64,000 nucleotides of DNA from Methylobacterium thuringiense (GTDB taxonomy: Bacteria > Pseudomonadota > Alphaproteobacteria > Rhizobiales > Beijerinckiaceae): the NCBI RefSeq assembly GCF_022179645.1, contig NZ_BPRA01000001.1, positions 62,001 through 126,000 of the forward strand. Direction: 5' to 3'. How positions within the stretch are numbered: position 1 is the stretch's first letter; each line of letters opens with the position of its first letter. The notes under the pieces were generated by a model, which ran no database searches, had not been told where the DNA came from, and worked only from the letters and a program-made list of their open reading frames with translations. A program made the translations under genes and the position numbers. Shown piece after piece: positions 38,097 through 51,194 of this stretch.

Positions 38097-38114
38097 CCCG
38101 GATCTCGATCCGGG
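38097..38114. repeat. Short perfect palindrome before treS
   Basis: CCCGGATC and GATCCGGG flank a two-base spacer in the 167-base gap between glgE and the treS fusion. No T run follows, so it is not a clear terminator. It could be a dispersed palindrome or a protein site. Confidence 0.4.
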
Positions 38115-38164
38115 CCCCAAGGTCGTCAGAAATGCTCCCGAACCGAGACTGAGGCAGCGACGCG

Positions 38165-41100
38165 ATGATCGATCGCAGCGATCCCCAATGGTACCGCGAT
38201 GCCATTATCTACCAGATTCACGTCAAGTCGTTCTTCGACTCGACGAATGACGGTATCGGTGATTTCGAGGGCCTGACGCAGAAGCTCGATTACGTGCGTG
38301 ACCTCGGCGTCACCGCGATCTGGGTGATGCCGTTTTATCCCTCGCCGCTCCGCGACGACGGCTACGACATCGCCGACTATCGCGAGGTCAACCCGTCCTA
38401 CGGGACGATGGAGGACTTCCAGCGGTTCGTCGCGGCGGCGCACGAGCGCGGTTTGCGGGTCATCACCGAGCTCGTCATCAACCACACCTCGGACCAGCAT
38501 CCCTGGTTCCAGGCCGCCCGCGAGGCGCCTCCCGGCAGCCCCGAGCGCGACTTCTATGTCTGGTCGGACACCGACACGCCGTATTCCGACACGCGCATCA
38601 TCTTCCTCGACACCGAGACGTCTAACTGGACCTGGGATCCGGTCGCCAAGCAATATTTCTGGCACCGCTTCTACAGCCACCAGCCGGACCTGAACTTCGA
38701 CAACCCGAAGGTGCTGGAAGCCGTCATCGAGACGATGCGCTACTGGCTCGACATGGGCGTCGACGGGCTGCGCCTCGACGCGATCCCCTACCTGATCGAG
38801 CGCGACGGCACGAATTGCGAGAACCTGCCGGAGACCCACTCGGTCATCAAGGCGATCCGCGCGGCACTGGACGAGAGCTACCCGGACCGCATGCTGCTGG
38901 CCGAGGCCAATCAGTGGCCGGAGGAGACCGCGCAGTATTTCGGCGACGGCGACGAATGCCACATGGCGTTCCACTTCCCGCTGATGCCGCGGATGTACAT
39001 GGCGATCGCCCGCGAGGACCGGCACCCGATCACCGACATCATGCGTCAGACGCCGGAGATCCCGGACGGCTGCCAATGGGCCATCTTCTTGCGCAACCAC
39101 GACGAGCTGACGCTCGAAATGGTGACGGCCGAGGAGCGTGATTACCTCTGGTCATTCTACGCGGCCGAGCGCCGTGCCCGCATCAATCTCGGCATCCGCC
39201 GCCGCCTCGCGCCGCTCTTGGAGAACGACCGGCGCAAGATCGAGCTGATGAAGTCCCTCGTCCTGTCGATGCCCGGCACGCCGGTGCTCTACTATGGCGA
39301 CGAGATCGGCATGGGCGACAACATCTATCTCGGCGACCGCGACGGCGTGCGTACGCCGATGCAGTGGTCTCCGGACCGCAACGGCGGCTTCTCCCGCGCC
39401 AATCCGCAGAAGCTGTTTCTGCCGTCGATCCAAGACCCGATCTACGGTTTCGACGCGATCAACGTGGAAGCCCAGACGCAGGCCCAGACCAGCCTGCTGA
39501 ACTGGACGCGGCGCATGATCGCGATCCGCAACAACTCGACCGCGCTCGGTCGCGGCACGATCCAGTTTCTCTACCCGTCGAACCGCAAGGTTCTGGCGTG
39601 GCTCCGTGAGTTCGAGGACGAGCGCATCCTCTGCGTCGCGAACCTGTCGCGCGCACCCCAGGCGGTGCAGCTCGACCTGTCGGACCTGCGCGGCGCGATC
39701 CCCGTCGAGTTGACCGGCGGCTCCGAGTTCCCGGCGATCGGCGATCTGCCCTACCTGCTGACGCTGCCGGCCTATGGCTTCTACTGGTTCTCGCTCAGCT
39801 ATTCCGACACCGGCCAGATCGGCCCGCAGCCGCTGACGCCCGAGCTGTTCACGCTCGTCCTCACCGGCGGCGTCGAGAGCCTGATGGCGGGCCGCGAGCG
39901 CACGGCCTTCGAGCGCACCGTGATCCCGCCGTTCCTGGCCACCCGCCGCTGGTTCGGTGCCAAGGGTTCGCGGATCAAGAGCGTGCAGGTCACCGACTGC
40001 GCGACCCTCGAAGTCGGCGGCGAGCCGCGCTTCCTGTTGCCGCGTCTGAAGATCCAGCTCTCGAACGGCGACACGCACGATTATTTCGTGCCGGTCGGCG
40101 TCGACGAGGGCCGCGAGGACGAGACGCTTCTCGAACACGCCGTGGCACGCGTCCGGCGCGGTCCGCGCACCGGCCTGCTCTATGGCGCGGTCGCATCCTC
40201 GGATTTCCCGATTTGCATCGTGGATGGCATGCGCGAGGGTCGCGAGATCCCGACCGAGCGCGGCAAGCTCGTCTTCGCGACGACCGAGGCCTACGACCAT
40301 GAGGTCACGTTCGAGCCCGGTGACGTCCGCCGCCTCTCGGCAGAGCAGAGCAACACCTCAATCGCCCTCGGCTCGAAGGCTATGCTGAAGATCCTGCGCC
40401 GTCTGCAGACCGGCACGCACCCGGAAGTCGAGGTCGGCCGCTTCCTCACCGAGCAGGCGCATTTCCCGAACACGCCGCAGCTGCTCGGCACCCTCGAACA
40501 CGTCGAGGCCGACGGAACGCGCACGGCGCTCGCCGTGCTGCAGGGCTTCGTGCGCAACCAGGGTGATGCCTGGACTCTGATGCTGGAAGGCCTGCGCCGG
40601 GACTTCGACATCCTGGTTCTCGTTCCGGAGAGCGAGGCACCGAGCCCCGAAGAGGCGTTCAAGGATCATCGCCGCTGGGCGGAGCTGCTGGGGCGCCGCA
40701 CGGCCGAGCTGCACAAGGCTTTTGCCATCGAAACCGACGACCCGGCCTTCGCGGCCGAGCCGTTCGGCGAGGACGATCTGGCGACGCTCGTCGCGGATGC
40801 GCATGCGCAGGCGAAGCGCGCCTTCACCGGCTTGGCCGCCGTCGCGGCCTGGGCGCCCGGCTCCGCGAGCCAGGCGCTGGCGGGACGTCGCGCCGAGGTC
40901 GAAGCGCTCATCGAACAGCTATCCGAGCGCCCACCGATCGGGGCCTACAAGACCCGCATTCACGGCGACTTCCATCTCGGGCAGGTACTGGCCTCCGAGG
41001 GCGACCTCATCTTCATCGACTTCGAGGGCGAGCCGTCGCGTCCGGTGGACGTGCGGCGGGCGAAGTCGACGCCGTTGCGGGACGTCGCCGGCATGCTGCG

Positions 41101-41416
41101 GTCGTTCGCCTACGGCGCCGAGACTGTGGTGCGCGAGATCGCGGCTCGCTTCGGCGACAGCGAGGAGCGGGCCCGGAACGCAGCCATCGCCTGGCGTGGC
41201 ATGATCGATGCGGCCTTCCTCGAAGGCTACGCAAGTGCCGTCGCCGGCAGCCGCGCCGCGGTCGCGGACGGTTCGACCTTCGAACAACTGCTGCGTCTGA
41301 GCCTCATCGCCAAGGCGCTCTACGAAGTCGACTACGAGATCAACAACCGTCCGGACTGGATCGAAATCCCGGCACGCGGGGTTCTCAACATTCTAGACGA
41401 AGCCAAGCGAAGCTAA
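38165..41416 (+). CDS. treS: Fusion of trehalose synthase (TreS) and maltokinase (Mak/Pep2)
   Basis: A 1083-residue bifunctional enzyme. The N-terminal ~550 residues are TreS, a GH13 enzyme that interconverts trehalose and maltose: WYRDAIIYQIHVKSFFDS opening, Asp in LRLDAIPYL (about 203), Glu in LLAEANQWPEE (about 247) and LRNHDELTLEM (about 312). The rest is maltokinase: the entry segment LATRRWFGAKGS, catalytic IHGDFHLGQVL (about 932) and the metal-binding FIDFEGEPSRP. Together they turn trehalose into maltose 1-phosphate, the donor for GlgE. TreS-Mak fusions are known in other bacteria. Start ATG 38165 with GAGGC upstream. glgB follows after 16 bases. Confidence 0.95.
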   Translation: MIDRSDPQWYRDAIIYQIHVKSFFDSTNDGIGDFEGLTQKLDYVRDLGVTAIWVMPFYPSPLRDDGYDIADYREVNPSYGTMEDFQRFVAAAHERGLRVITELVINHTSDQHPWFQAAREAPPGSPERDFYVWSDTDTPYSDTRIIFLDTETSNWTWDPVAKQYFWHRFYSHQPDLNFDNPKVLEAVIETMRYWLDMGVDGLRLDAIPYLIERDGTNCENLPETHSVIKAIRAALDESYPDRMLLAEANQWPEETAQYFGDGDECHMAFHFPLMPRMYMAIAREDRHPITDIMRQTPEIPDGCQWAIFLRNHDELTLEMVTAEERDYLWSFYAAERRARINLGIRRRLAPLLENDRRKIELMKSLVLSMPGTPVLYYGDEIGMGDNIYLGDRDGVRTPMQWSPDRNGGFSRANPQKLFLPSIQDPIYGFDAINVEAQTQAQTSLLNWTRRMIAIRNNSTALGRGTIQFLYPSNRKVLAWLREFEDERILCVANLSRAPQAVQLDLSDLRGAIPVELTGGSEFPAIGDLPYLLTLPAYGFYWFSLSYSDTGQIGPQPLTPELFTLVLTGGVESLMAGRERTAFERTVIPPFLATRRWFGAKGSRIKSVQVTDCATLEVGGEPRFLLPRLKIQLSNGDTHDYFVPVGVDEGREDETLLEHAVARVRRGPRTGLLYGAVASSDFPICIVDGMREGREIPTERGKLVFATTEAYDHEVTFEPGDVRRLSAEQSNTSIALGSKAMLKILRRLQTGTHPEVEVGRFLTEQAHFPNTPQLLGTLEHVEADGTRTALAVLQGFVRNQGDAWTLMLEGLRRDFDILVLVPESEAPSPEEAFKDHRRWAELLGRRTAELHKAFAIETDDPAFAAEPFGEDDLATLVADAHAQAKRAFTGLAAVAAWAPGSASQALAGRRAEVEALIEQLSERPPIGAYKTRIHGDFHLGQVLASEGDLIFIDFEGEPSRPVDVRRAKSTPLRDVAGMLRSFAYGAETVVREIAARFGDSEERARNAAIAWRGMIDAAFLEGYASAVAGSRAAVADGSTFEQLLRLSLIAKALYEVDYEINNRPDWIEIPARGVLNILDEAKRS

Positions 41417-41432
41417 GGGAAGACCCCACTGA

Positions 41433-43772
<2,340 letters not shown>

Positions 43773-43805
43773 GCACTACAGTAGAGAAAGAAATTTCGAC
43801 TACGG

Positions 43806-43839
43806 GGGGTCGCTTTCGCAGGTCCGCGAGCGCGACCCC
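43806..43839. terminator. Hairpin between convergent glgB and the secreted-protein gene
   Basis: GGGGTCGC (43806-43813) and GCGACCCC (43832-43839) form an 8-bp stem around an 18-base loop, 33 bases after the glgB stop. Neither side has a long T run, so termination is only suggested by position. Confidence 0.4.
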
Positions 43840-43850
43840 AATTCCAAGTT

Positions 43851-44809
43851 TCAAAACTGCTCGGTCTTGATCATCAATCGGGTCGAGCCGGAATATCCAT
43901 AAACATCACCAAGAAGCGACAGCAGTTCCTTCGCGAGATCGGCGTCTGACATCTCATCGAGGTGATAATCTCTCCAATAGTTGGGGGATCGGCCCGGTGC
44001 GGCAAACCCCGCGGCCTGAAGCCTCGCGACGCGCTGCGGTGTCAGCACGACGGCAAGCGCCGGCCAGCTTTCAGCCGATTGCGCCTCGCAAAACAGAATG
44101 CGCATCGGAGATTTCGGCGCGCACTGTATGTATCCGATCCCAACATCAAAGACGGTATAGACCCGGCGCTTTGCATTGATGCGGAGGCGCTGAAGTTCGG
44201 CCGCGACGATCCCTCCATACTGCGCCAGCACATCTTCGCGCGTCTCCGCCTTGAGAGGAGGTGGCTCGGCTTTGAACTCACAGGTCCGAATGGAGAATGC
44301 GCGCATGGCCGGGGCGTCGTTGACGGAACCGGCAAGATTCTGTAAGGCCCGTTTCGTGGAGGGCAAGGTATGTCTGCAATCCAATCCGTATTGATTTCCA
44401 GGTCGGTGGGATTGGCCTCGTAAGCTCGAGTCAGCACTTCGAGGATCTGTTCGGCGACCACCGCGTACGACATCGGCGCCGGAAATGTTCGGATGTAGTT
44501 CCCGAAGCTGCGATCGAGAGACCAGCCAAGATTACCAAGCATTTGGAGGCGGTTGGGATCGAGAACCGCCGCAAGGGATGGCTGCATGGTCACACCGCCC
44601 GCTTCGCAGTGCAGAGAATCATCAGGCACGCGACGGCATTGGACGTACTTGTTGCCGTCCCAGACGGTGACGTAGCCGACCCGTCCGGGCCGCACGAGCA
44701 CGGTGATATTCGCCAGCGCATCGGCGATCGGCGGCGCAGTTTCTGCCGACACGGCAACACAGGTCGCGATCATCACGCACAGCGCCCAGCCGTACTTGGA
44801 AAAGCGCAT
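43851..44809 (-). pseudogene. Secreted two-repeat protein gene interrupted by a frameshift
   Basis: Two overlapping minus-strand frames together make one protein. The first (from ATG 44809) has a signal peptide (core GWALCVMIATCVAVSA) and one domain. The second (ending 43851) has no signal but contains a second copy of the same domain. Shared features: Y(V/I)QC, CEA, P-LA-VL-P-R---L, NY-R and a closing E-L--L---Y. The first frame keeps its character until about 44355 and the second becomes coding-like from about 44340, so a single-base indel lies near 44340-44380. It could be a true pseudogene, a sequencing error or programmed shifting. The domain resembles no family that I can name with certainty. 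It lies 131 bases downstream of glgA on the same strand. Confidence 0.6.
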
Positions 44810-44940
44810 GTCGGTCTCGCATGTGATGTCGGCAGGATCGACGCCTCCTCGGACGTCGCGACCCTTTCAAGAGACCACATGCGGCAATGAGTCGTCAAAG
44901 AGCGTTCAAGTCACCAAACGGTCATACTGCTCAGAATGAC

Positions 44941-46497
44941 TTAAGCAGCCTGCCAACGCCGCGGTGCATTGTTGCCGAAGGCTCGCGCATACAGTGCACT
45001 GTAATCGAGCGCCGCGCCGTTCCACCCACGATCGCGCGACATCGCCGTATGCCGCATGGCATTCAGCCGCTTCTTGCGGCCGAAGGCGTCGATCGCCCGC
45101 CGCACGGCCTGGGTGAGGCCGCCCACGGACGCTTCGCCGAAGCTGAAACCGGTCACCTCATCCTCGACGGTATCGGCGAGCCCGCCGGTGCGGTGGACGA
45201 TCGGCAGCGAGCCGAAGCGCTGGGCATAGAGCTGCGCCAGCCCGCAGGGCTCGAAGCGGGATGGCATCAGCAGGAAATCGCTTCCTGCGAAGACGCGCCG
45301 GGCGTTTTCTTCGCTGAAACCAATATGGACCCCGACTTGGCCCGGATTGCGCTCGGCGAGGCCGCGGAGTGCCTCCTCGAAATGACCCTCGCCCTGGCCC
45401 ATCACCACCAACTGTCCGCCCTCGGATAGGATCGTGCGGGCAGCGTCGAGGCTGAGGTCGATGCCCTTCTGGTGCACGAGCCGCGAGACGATGGCGAAGA
45501 GCGGGCCGCGCGAGACGGCGAGGCCGAAGCCCTGCCGCACGGCCTCGGCATTCGCCGACTTGCCCTTCCAGTCGCCGGCCTCGAAGCGGGCGGCGAGATG
45601 TGGGTCGACACGCGGGTCCCAGCTCTCGTCGATGCCGTTGAGGATGCCGGCAAGCTGGCCTTGCGCGGCGCGGGTGCGCAGCAGTCCGTCCATGCCGCAA
45701 CCCGATTCCGGAGTGGTGATCTCGCGGGCGTAGGTCTCGCTGACCGTGGTGACCTGTGAAGCGTAGTAGAGCCCGGCCTTCAGGAACGAGAGCTGTCCGT
45801 AGAACTCGACCCCGTCCACGCGGAAGGCGTCCTCCGGCAGCCCGAGCCGATGCACGGTCTCGCGGGGAAACAGGCCCTGATAGGCGAGATTGTGGATGGT
45901 GAGCACGCTCGGCGTACGCGCTCCACGCCATGCGAGATAGGCCGGCGCCAGCGCCGTCTGCCAGTCGTTGAGGTGCAGGAGATCGGCGGACCAGGCCGGA
46001 TCGGCTCCACGCGCCAACTCCGCGGCAGCGAGACTTAGGCGGGCGAAGCGCAGATCGTTGTCGTGGAAATCGCCTGCGGCGTTGCCGTAAGGTGAACCGT
46101 CGCGGTCGTACAGGTCGGCCGACAGCAGGATATAGATGCCGAGGCCGTCCGCGGTCTCGACGAAGCCGAGATTGCACGGCGGCACGTCGGCGAAGCCCGG
46201 CAGATGCGCGACCACCGCGATGTCGCCGCAGCTCTCCACCACCTGCCGGTAGCCGGGAATCAGCACCCGGACGTCGTGGTGCTTGCGCAGGGCACGGGGC
46301 AGGGCGCCGGCGACTTCGCCGAGCCCACCCGTCTTCACGAAATCCGCCATCTCCGGCGTCGCGAACAGAACCCGGGGCGCGAGCGATGTGCGGTAGGTGG
46401 GAACGGCAACGGGCGCGTTGCCACCCGAGACCGGCGGCCGGCCGATCTCGATGGGGGTCTGGCTGACTGTCTCGTGGTCGAGCCCAGGCGTCGGCAT
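44941..46497 (-). CDS. glgA: Glycogen synthase (ADP-glucose type)
   Basis: A GT5 glycosyltransferase of about 518 residues that extends alpha-1,4-glucan from ADP-glucose. The N-terminal domain carries the KTGGLGEVAGALP motif that binds the donor diphosphate, the C-terminal domain the SRFEPCGLAQLYAQRFG motif, and VSRLVHQKGIDL lies between. ATG 46497 is proposed because it follows GGGA at nine bases; a TTG at 46539 would add 14 residues. Both leave an unusually long leader (about 40 residues from ATG 46497) before the conserved start (PRVLFATPEMADFVKTGG). It follows the GH13 glucosidase gene on the same strand. Its presence gives a classical glycogen route beside GlgE; the ADP-glucose pyrophosphorylase gene is not in the window. 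Confidence 0.93.
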   Translation of the reverse strand: MPTPGLDHETVSQTPIEIGRPPVSGGNAPVAVPTYRTSLAPRVLFATPEMADFVKTGGLGEVAGALPRALRKHHDVRVLIPGYRQVVESCGDIAVVAHLPGFADVPPCNLGFVETADGLGIYILLSADLYDRDGSPYGNAAGDFHDNDLRFARLSLAAAELARGADPAWSADLLHLNDWQTALAPAYLAWRGARTPSVLTIHNLAYQGLFPRETVHRLGLPEDAFRVDGVEFYGQLSFLKAGLYYASQVTTVSETYAREITTPESGCGMDGLLRTRAAQGQLAGILNGIDESWDPRVDPHLAARFEAGDWKGKSANAEAVRQGFGLAVSRGPLFAIVSRLVHQKGIDLSLDAARTILSEGGQLVVMGQGEGHFEEALRGLAERNPGQVGVHIGFSEENARRVFAGSDFLLMPSRFEPCGLAQLYAQRFGSLPIVHRTGGLADTVEDEVTGFSFGEASVGGLTQAVRRAIDAFGRKKRLNAMRHTAMSRDRGWNGAALDYSALYARAFGNNAPRRWQAA

Positions 46498-46601
46498 GCG
46501 AACGGTCCCGTGTTGCAACGGACTCGTTGCGTTGCACAATCCAGGCCATCTTCTAGGTTAACGAATCTGCCACGTCTCTCGCACCGCAGCATTTTTTGCG
46601 A

Positions 46602-48206
<1,605 letters not shown>

Positions 48207-48596
48207 GCGAGACTCCCTGCCGAATCCTGAGACTGCACGGCTCAGGCTTAGCCGGTGTAGGCGGCCGAGGCGAGCCGCCGAATCAAAAGGCTTGCGCCGA
48301 GCTTTCACCACGTACGATCGGAGCGATGCCGCTGGCCCGTCCGTGCAGAAAGCGTTCAAACGTGCGCCGGCAAGGTCAATTCGTCGGTGGCGGGTTGCGG
48401 TCTGTGTCGACTGAGACACAGATGGGCGGGCACAGCGCCTGTAGTGCAGGGTTGTACTATGACGACGTCTCGACAGAACCACGAAGCTGGACACACCATG
48501 CCGGACCAGAACTCTGGAGCCGACCACCGTCGACAGAAGCGCGTGAGGCATCCGGAATCCGATCGCGCTCCGGCGGCGACGAAGGGGGACTTGACG
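48207..48596. promoter_or_regulatory. Divergent promoter region between GH13 glucosidase and glgP
   Basis: A 390-base gap separating divergent starts, presumably with promoters for both. The glgP frame is open through part of it from 48387, but coding character begins only at the ATG with a good ribosome site at 48597. No operator or hairpin stands out. Confidence 0.5.
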
Positions 48597-51137
48597 ATGC
48601 TGAACGAAGCTCAGGCCGGCCATGAGCCGACGGGCGGTGCGGACGCGTCCGCGTCGTCCTCCGCCAAGTTTGCGAAGGATTCCGCGGCGACGCGGGCACT
48701 CGCCAAGGAAAAGCTCTTCAACGGCGATTCCGTCGTCGAGCTGCGCGAGGCGATCCGGGCAAAGCTCGTCTACGCGCTCGGCAAGACACCCGAGAGTGCC
48801 CGCGATCGCGACTGGTTCGCGGCAACCGCCTTGGCGCTTCGCGACCGCGTCATCGACGCCTGCCACGAGGGAACCGGCGGCAAGGTCCCGGAGAAGCGGG
48901 TCTATTACCTCTCTCTCGAATTCCTGATCGGCCGGCTGCTGTCGGACGCGATGAACAATCTGCGCCTCGTCGAGACCACCAAGGCGGCCCTGAAGGATCT
49001 CGGCGTCGAGTTGACCGAGGTCGAGGAGGCCGAACCCGACGCCGCGCTCGGCAATGGCGGCCTCGGCCGCCTCGCCGCCTGCTTCATGGAGAGCATGGCG
49101 AGCCTGTCGATCCCGGCGATCGGATACGGCATCCGCTACGACCACGGCATCTTCCGCCAATCGATGGAAGACGGCTGGCAGCGCGAGGCGCCGGAGACCT
49201 GGCTCGAGGAGGGCAACCCCTGGGAGTTTCCGCGGCCGGAATCCACCTACCGGATCGGCTTCGGCGGCCATGTCACGATGTCAGCGAACGGCGACCTAAT
49301 CCGCCGCCACTGGCACCCTGCCGAGACCGTCAACGCAGTGGCCTACGACATCCCGGTCGTCGGCTGGCGGGGCAAGCACGTGAACCAGCTGCGTCTCTGG
49401 AAGGCCGAGGCCGACGCTCCGGTGGAGCTTGCCCGCTTCAACCACGGCGACCATGTCGGCGCGGTGGCCGGGCGCGCCCGGGCGGAGTCGATCTCGCGCG
49501 TGCTTTACCCCAGCGATTCCTCGGCCGAAGGCCAGGAATTGCGCCTGCGCCAGGAATACTTCTTCACCTCGGCTTCGCTGCAGGATCTCGTGCGCCGGCA
49601 CCTGAACGAGCGCGGCGACCTGCGTTCGCTGCCGGACCACGCCGCGATCCAGCTCAACGACACCCACCCCGCCATCGCCGTGCCGGAGCTGATGCGCATC
49701 CTCATGGAGGAGCACGACTTCTCCTACGAGGACGCTTGGCACGTCACCACGAACACCCTCGGCTACACCAACCACACGCTGCTGCCCGAGGCGCTGGAAA
49801 CTTGGCCGGTCGAGCTGATGGAGCGACTGCTGCCGCGCCACATGCAGATCATCTACCTGATCAACTGGACCCATCTCGAAGAGCAGGCGAAGCAGGGCAA
49901 GAGCGACTCCGCCCACGTCGCCGCCGTCTCGCTCATCGACGAATCGCACGGCAAGCGCGTGCGGATGGGCCATCTCGCCTTTCACGGCTCCCGTCGCGTC
50001 AACGGCGTCTCGGCCCTGCATAGCGAGTTGCTGAAATCAACGCTGTTCAAGCCGCTCCACGATCTGGAACCGGAAAAAATCGTCAACAAGACCAACGGCA
50101 TCACCTTCCGCCGCTGGCTGCACAACGCCAATCCCGAGTTGACGGCCCTGGCCGTGGAGACGGTCGGCGAGGGCGTCCTCGACGATCCCGAGTTGCTCAT
50201 CGGCCTCACCGACTACGCCGATGATCCGGATTTCCGCAAACGCTATGCGGCCGTTCGGCGTGCCAAGAAGCGTAAACTCGCGCAGGTCATCGTCGAGCGT
50301 ACCGGCATCTCGGTCGATCCGTCGGCCCTGTTCGATGTCCAGATCAAGCGCATCCACGAATACAAGCGCCAGCTCCTGAACCTGATCGAGACGGTCGCGC
50401 TCTATCAGGCGATCAAGGAGGCTCCGCACAAGGACTGGACCCCGCGGGTCAAAATTTTCGGCGGCAAGGCGGCGCCGAGCTACGTCCAGGCCAAGCTCAT
50501 CATCAAGCTGGCGAACGACATCGCCCGCACGATCAACGACGATCCCGACGTCGCCGGCCGGCTCAAGTTGGTCTTCCTGCCGAACTACTCGGTGAGCCTA
50601 GCCGAAGCGATCATTCCCGCGGCCGACCTTTCCGAGCAGATTTCGACCGCCGGCATGGAGGCCTCGGGCACCGGCAACATGAAGCTGGCGCTAAACGGCG
50701 CACTGACCGTCGGCACGCTCGACGGGGCCAACATCGAGATCCGGGACCATGTCGGCGCGGACAACATCTTCATCTTCGGCCTCGACGCCGCTGGCGTGCA
50801 GGCACGCGTCACCGAGCATGCCTATGCACAGCGGGCGATCGCAGCATCGCCGCGGCTCGCCAAGGCGCTCGATGCCATCGGATCGGGGATGTTCTCACCG
50901 GACGAGCGGGGCCGCTTCGGCTCGCTGGTCGACGGCGTGCGCTATCACGATCCCTACCTGATCACCGTCGACTTCGATGACTATTGGCGGGTTCAGCGGG
51001 AGATCGACGCCGCCTGGAAGCGTCCGGCAACCTGGTGGCGTGCGGCGATCTTGAACACCGCGCGTATGGCGTGGTTCTCATCGGACCGCTCGATGCGCGA
51101 ATATGCGGCGGAGATCTGGCGGGTGAAGGTCGCCTGA
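48597..51137 (+). CDS. glgP: Glycogen/maltodextrin phosphorylase
   Basis: An 846-residue GT35 enzyme that releases glucose 1-phosphate from alpha-1,4-glucan ends, with pyridoxal phosphate. The PLP lysine sits in EASGTGNMKLALNGA (about residue 693). Other family segments are YYLSLEFLIGRLL, ALGNGGLGRLAACF, HPAIAVPELMRIL and QIKRIHEYKRQLLN. ATG 48597 is chosen over upstream in-frame codons because AAGGGGGA lies eight bases before it and it gives a normal length. It is divergent from the GH13 glucosidase and has its own terminator. It is the catabolic arm of the glycogen cluster. Confidence 0.96.
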   Translation: MLNEAQAGHEPTGGADASASSSAKFAKDSAATRALAKEKLFNGDSVVELREAIRAKLVYALGKTPESARDRDWFAATALALRDRVIDACHEGTGGKVPEKRVYYLSLEFLIGRLLSDAMNNLRLVETTKAALKDLGVELTEVEEAEPDAALGNGGLGRLAACFMESMASLSIPAIGYGIRYDHGIFRQSMEDGWQREAPETWLEEGNPWEFPRPESTYRIGFGGHVTMSANGDLIRRHWHPAETVNAVAYDIPVVGWRGKHVNQLRLWKAEADAPVELARFNHGDHVGAVAGRARAESISRVLYPSDSSAEGQELRLRQEYFFTSASLQDLVRRHLNERGDLRSLPDHAAIQLNDTHPAIAVPELMRILMEEHDFSYEDAWHVTTNTLGYTNHTLLPEALETWPVELMERLLPRHMQIIYLINWTHLEEQAKQGKSDSAHVAAVSLIDESHGKRVRMGHLAFHGSRRVNGVSALHSELLKSTLFKPLHDLEPEKIVNKTNGITFRRWLHNANPELTALAVETVGEGVLDDPELLIGLTDYADDPDFRKRYAAVRRAKKRKLAQVIVERTGISVDPSALFDVQIKRIHEYKRQLLNLIETVALYQAIKEAPHKDWTPRVKIFGGKAAPSYVQAKLIIKLANDIARTINDDPDVAGRLKLVFLPNYSVSLAEAIIPAADLSEQISTAGMEASGTGNMKLALNGALTVGTLDGANIEIRDHVGADNIFIFGLDAAGVQARVTEHAYAQRAIAASPRLAKALDAIGSGMFSPDERGRFGSLVDGVRYHDPYLITVDFDDYWRVQREIDAAWKRPATWWRAAILNTARMAWFSSDRSMREYAAEIWRVKVA

Positions 51138-51143
51138 CCACAA

Positions 51144-51157
51144 CGCTGTCCGACCAA
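51144..51157. repeat. Single arm of the 24325 repeat
   Basis: CGCTGTCCGACCAA matches 14 bases of the 16-base arm of the perfect inverted repeat at 24325-24367, here without its partner and next to the glgP terminator. It indicates a dispersed repeat family. Confidence 0.55.
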
Positions 51158-51194
51158 AGGGCCCGCCGCGATCCGTCGCCGCGGGCCTTTCTTG
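51156..51194 (+). terminator. Terminator after glgP
   Basis: AAAGGGCCCGC and GCGGGCCTTTC pair (with one bulged G) around a GC-rich loop and run into TTTC, 18 bases after the glgP stop. It may serve both convergent genes. Confidence 0.7.
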
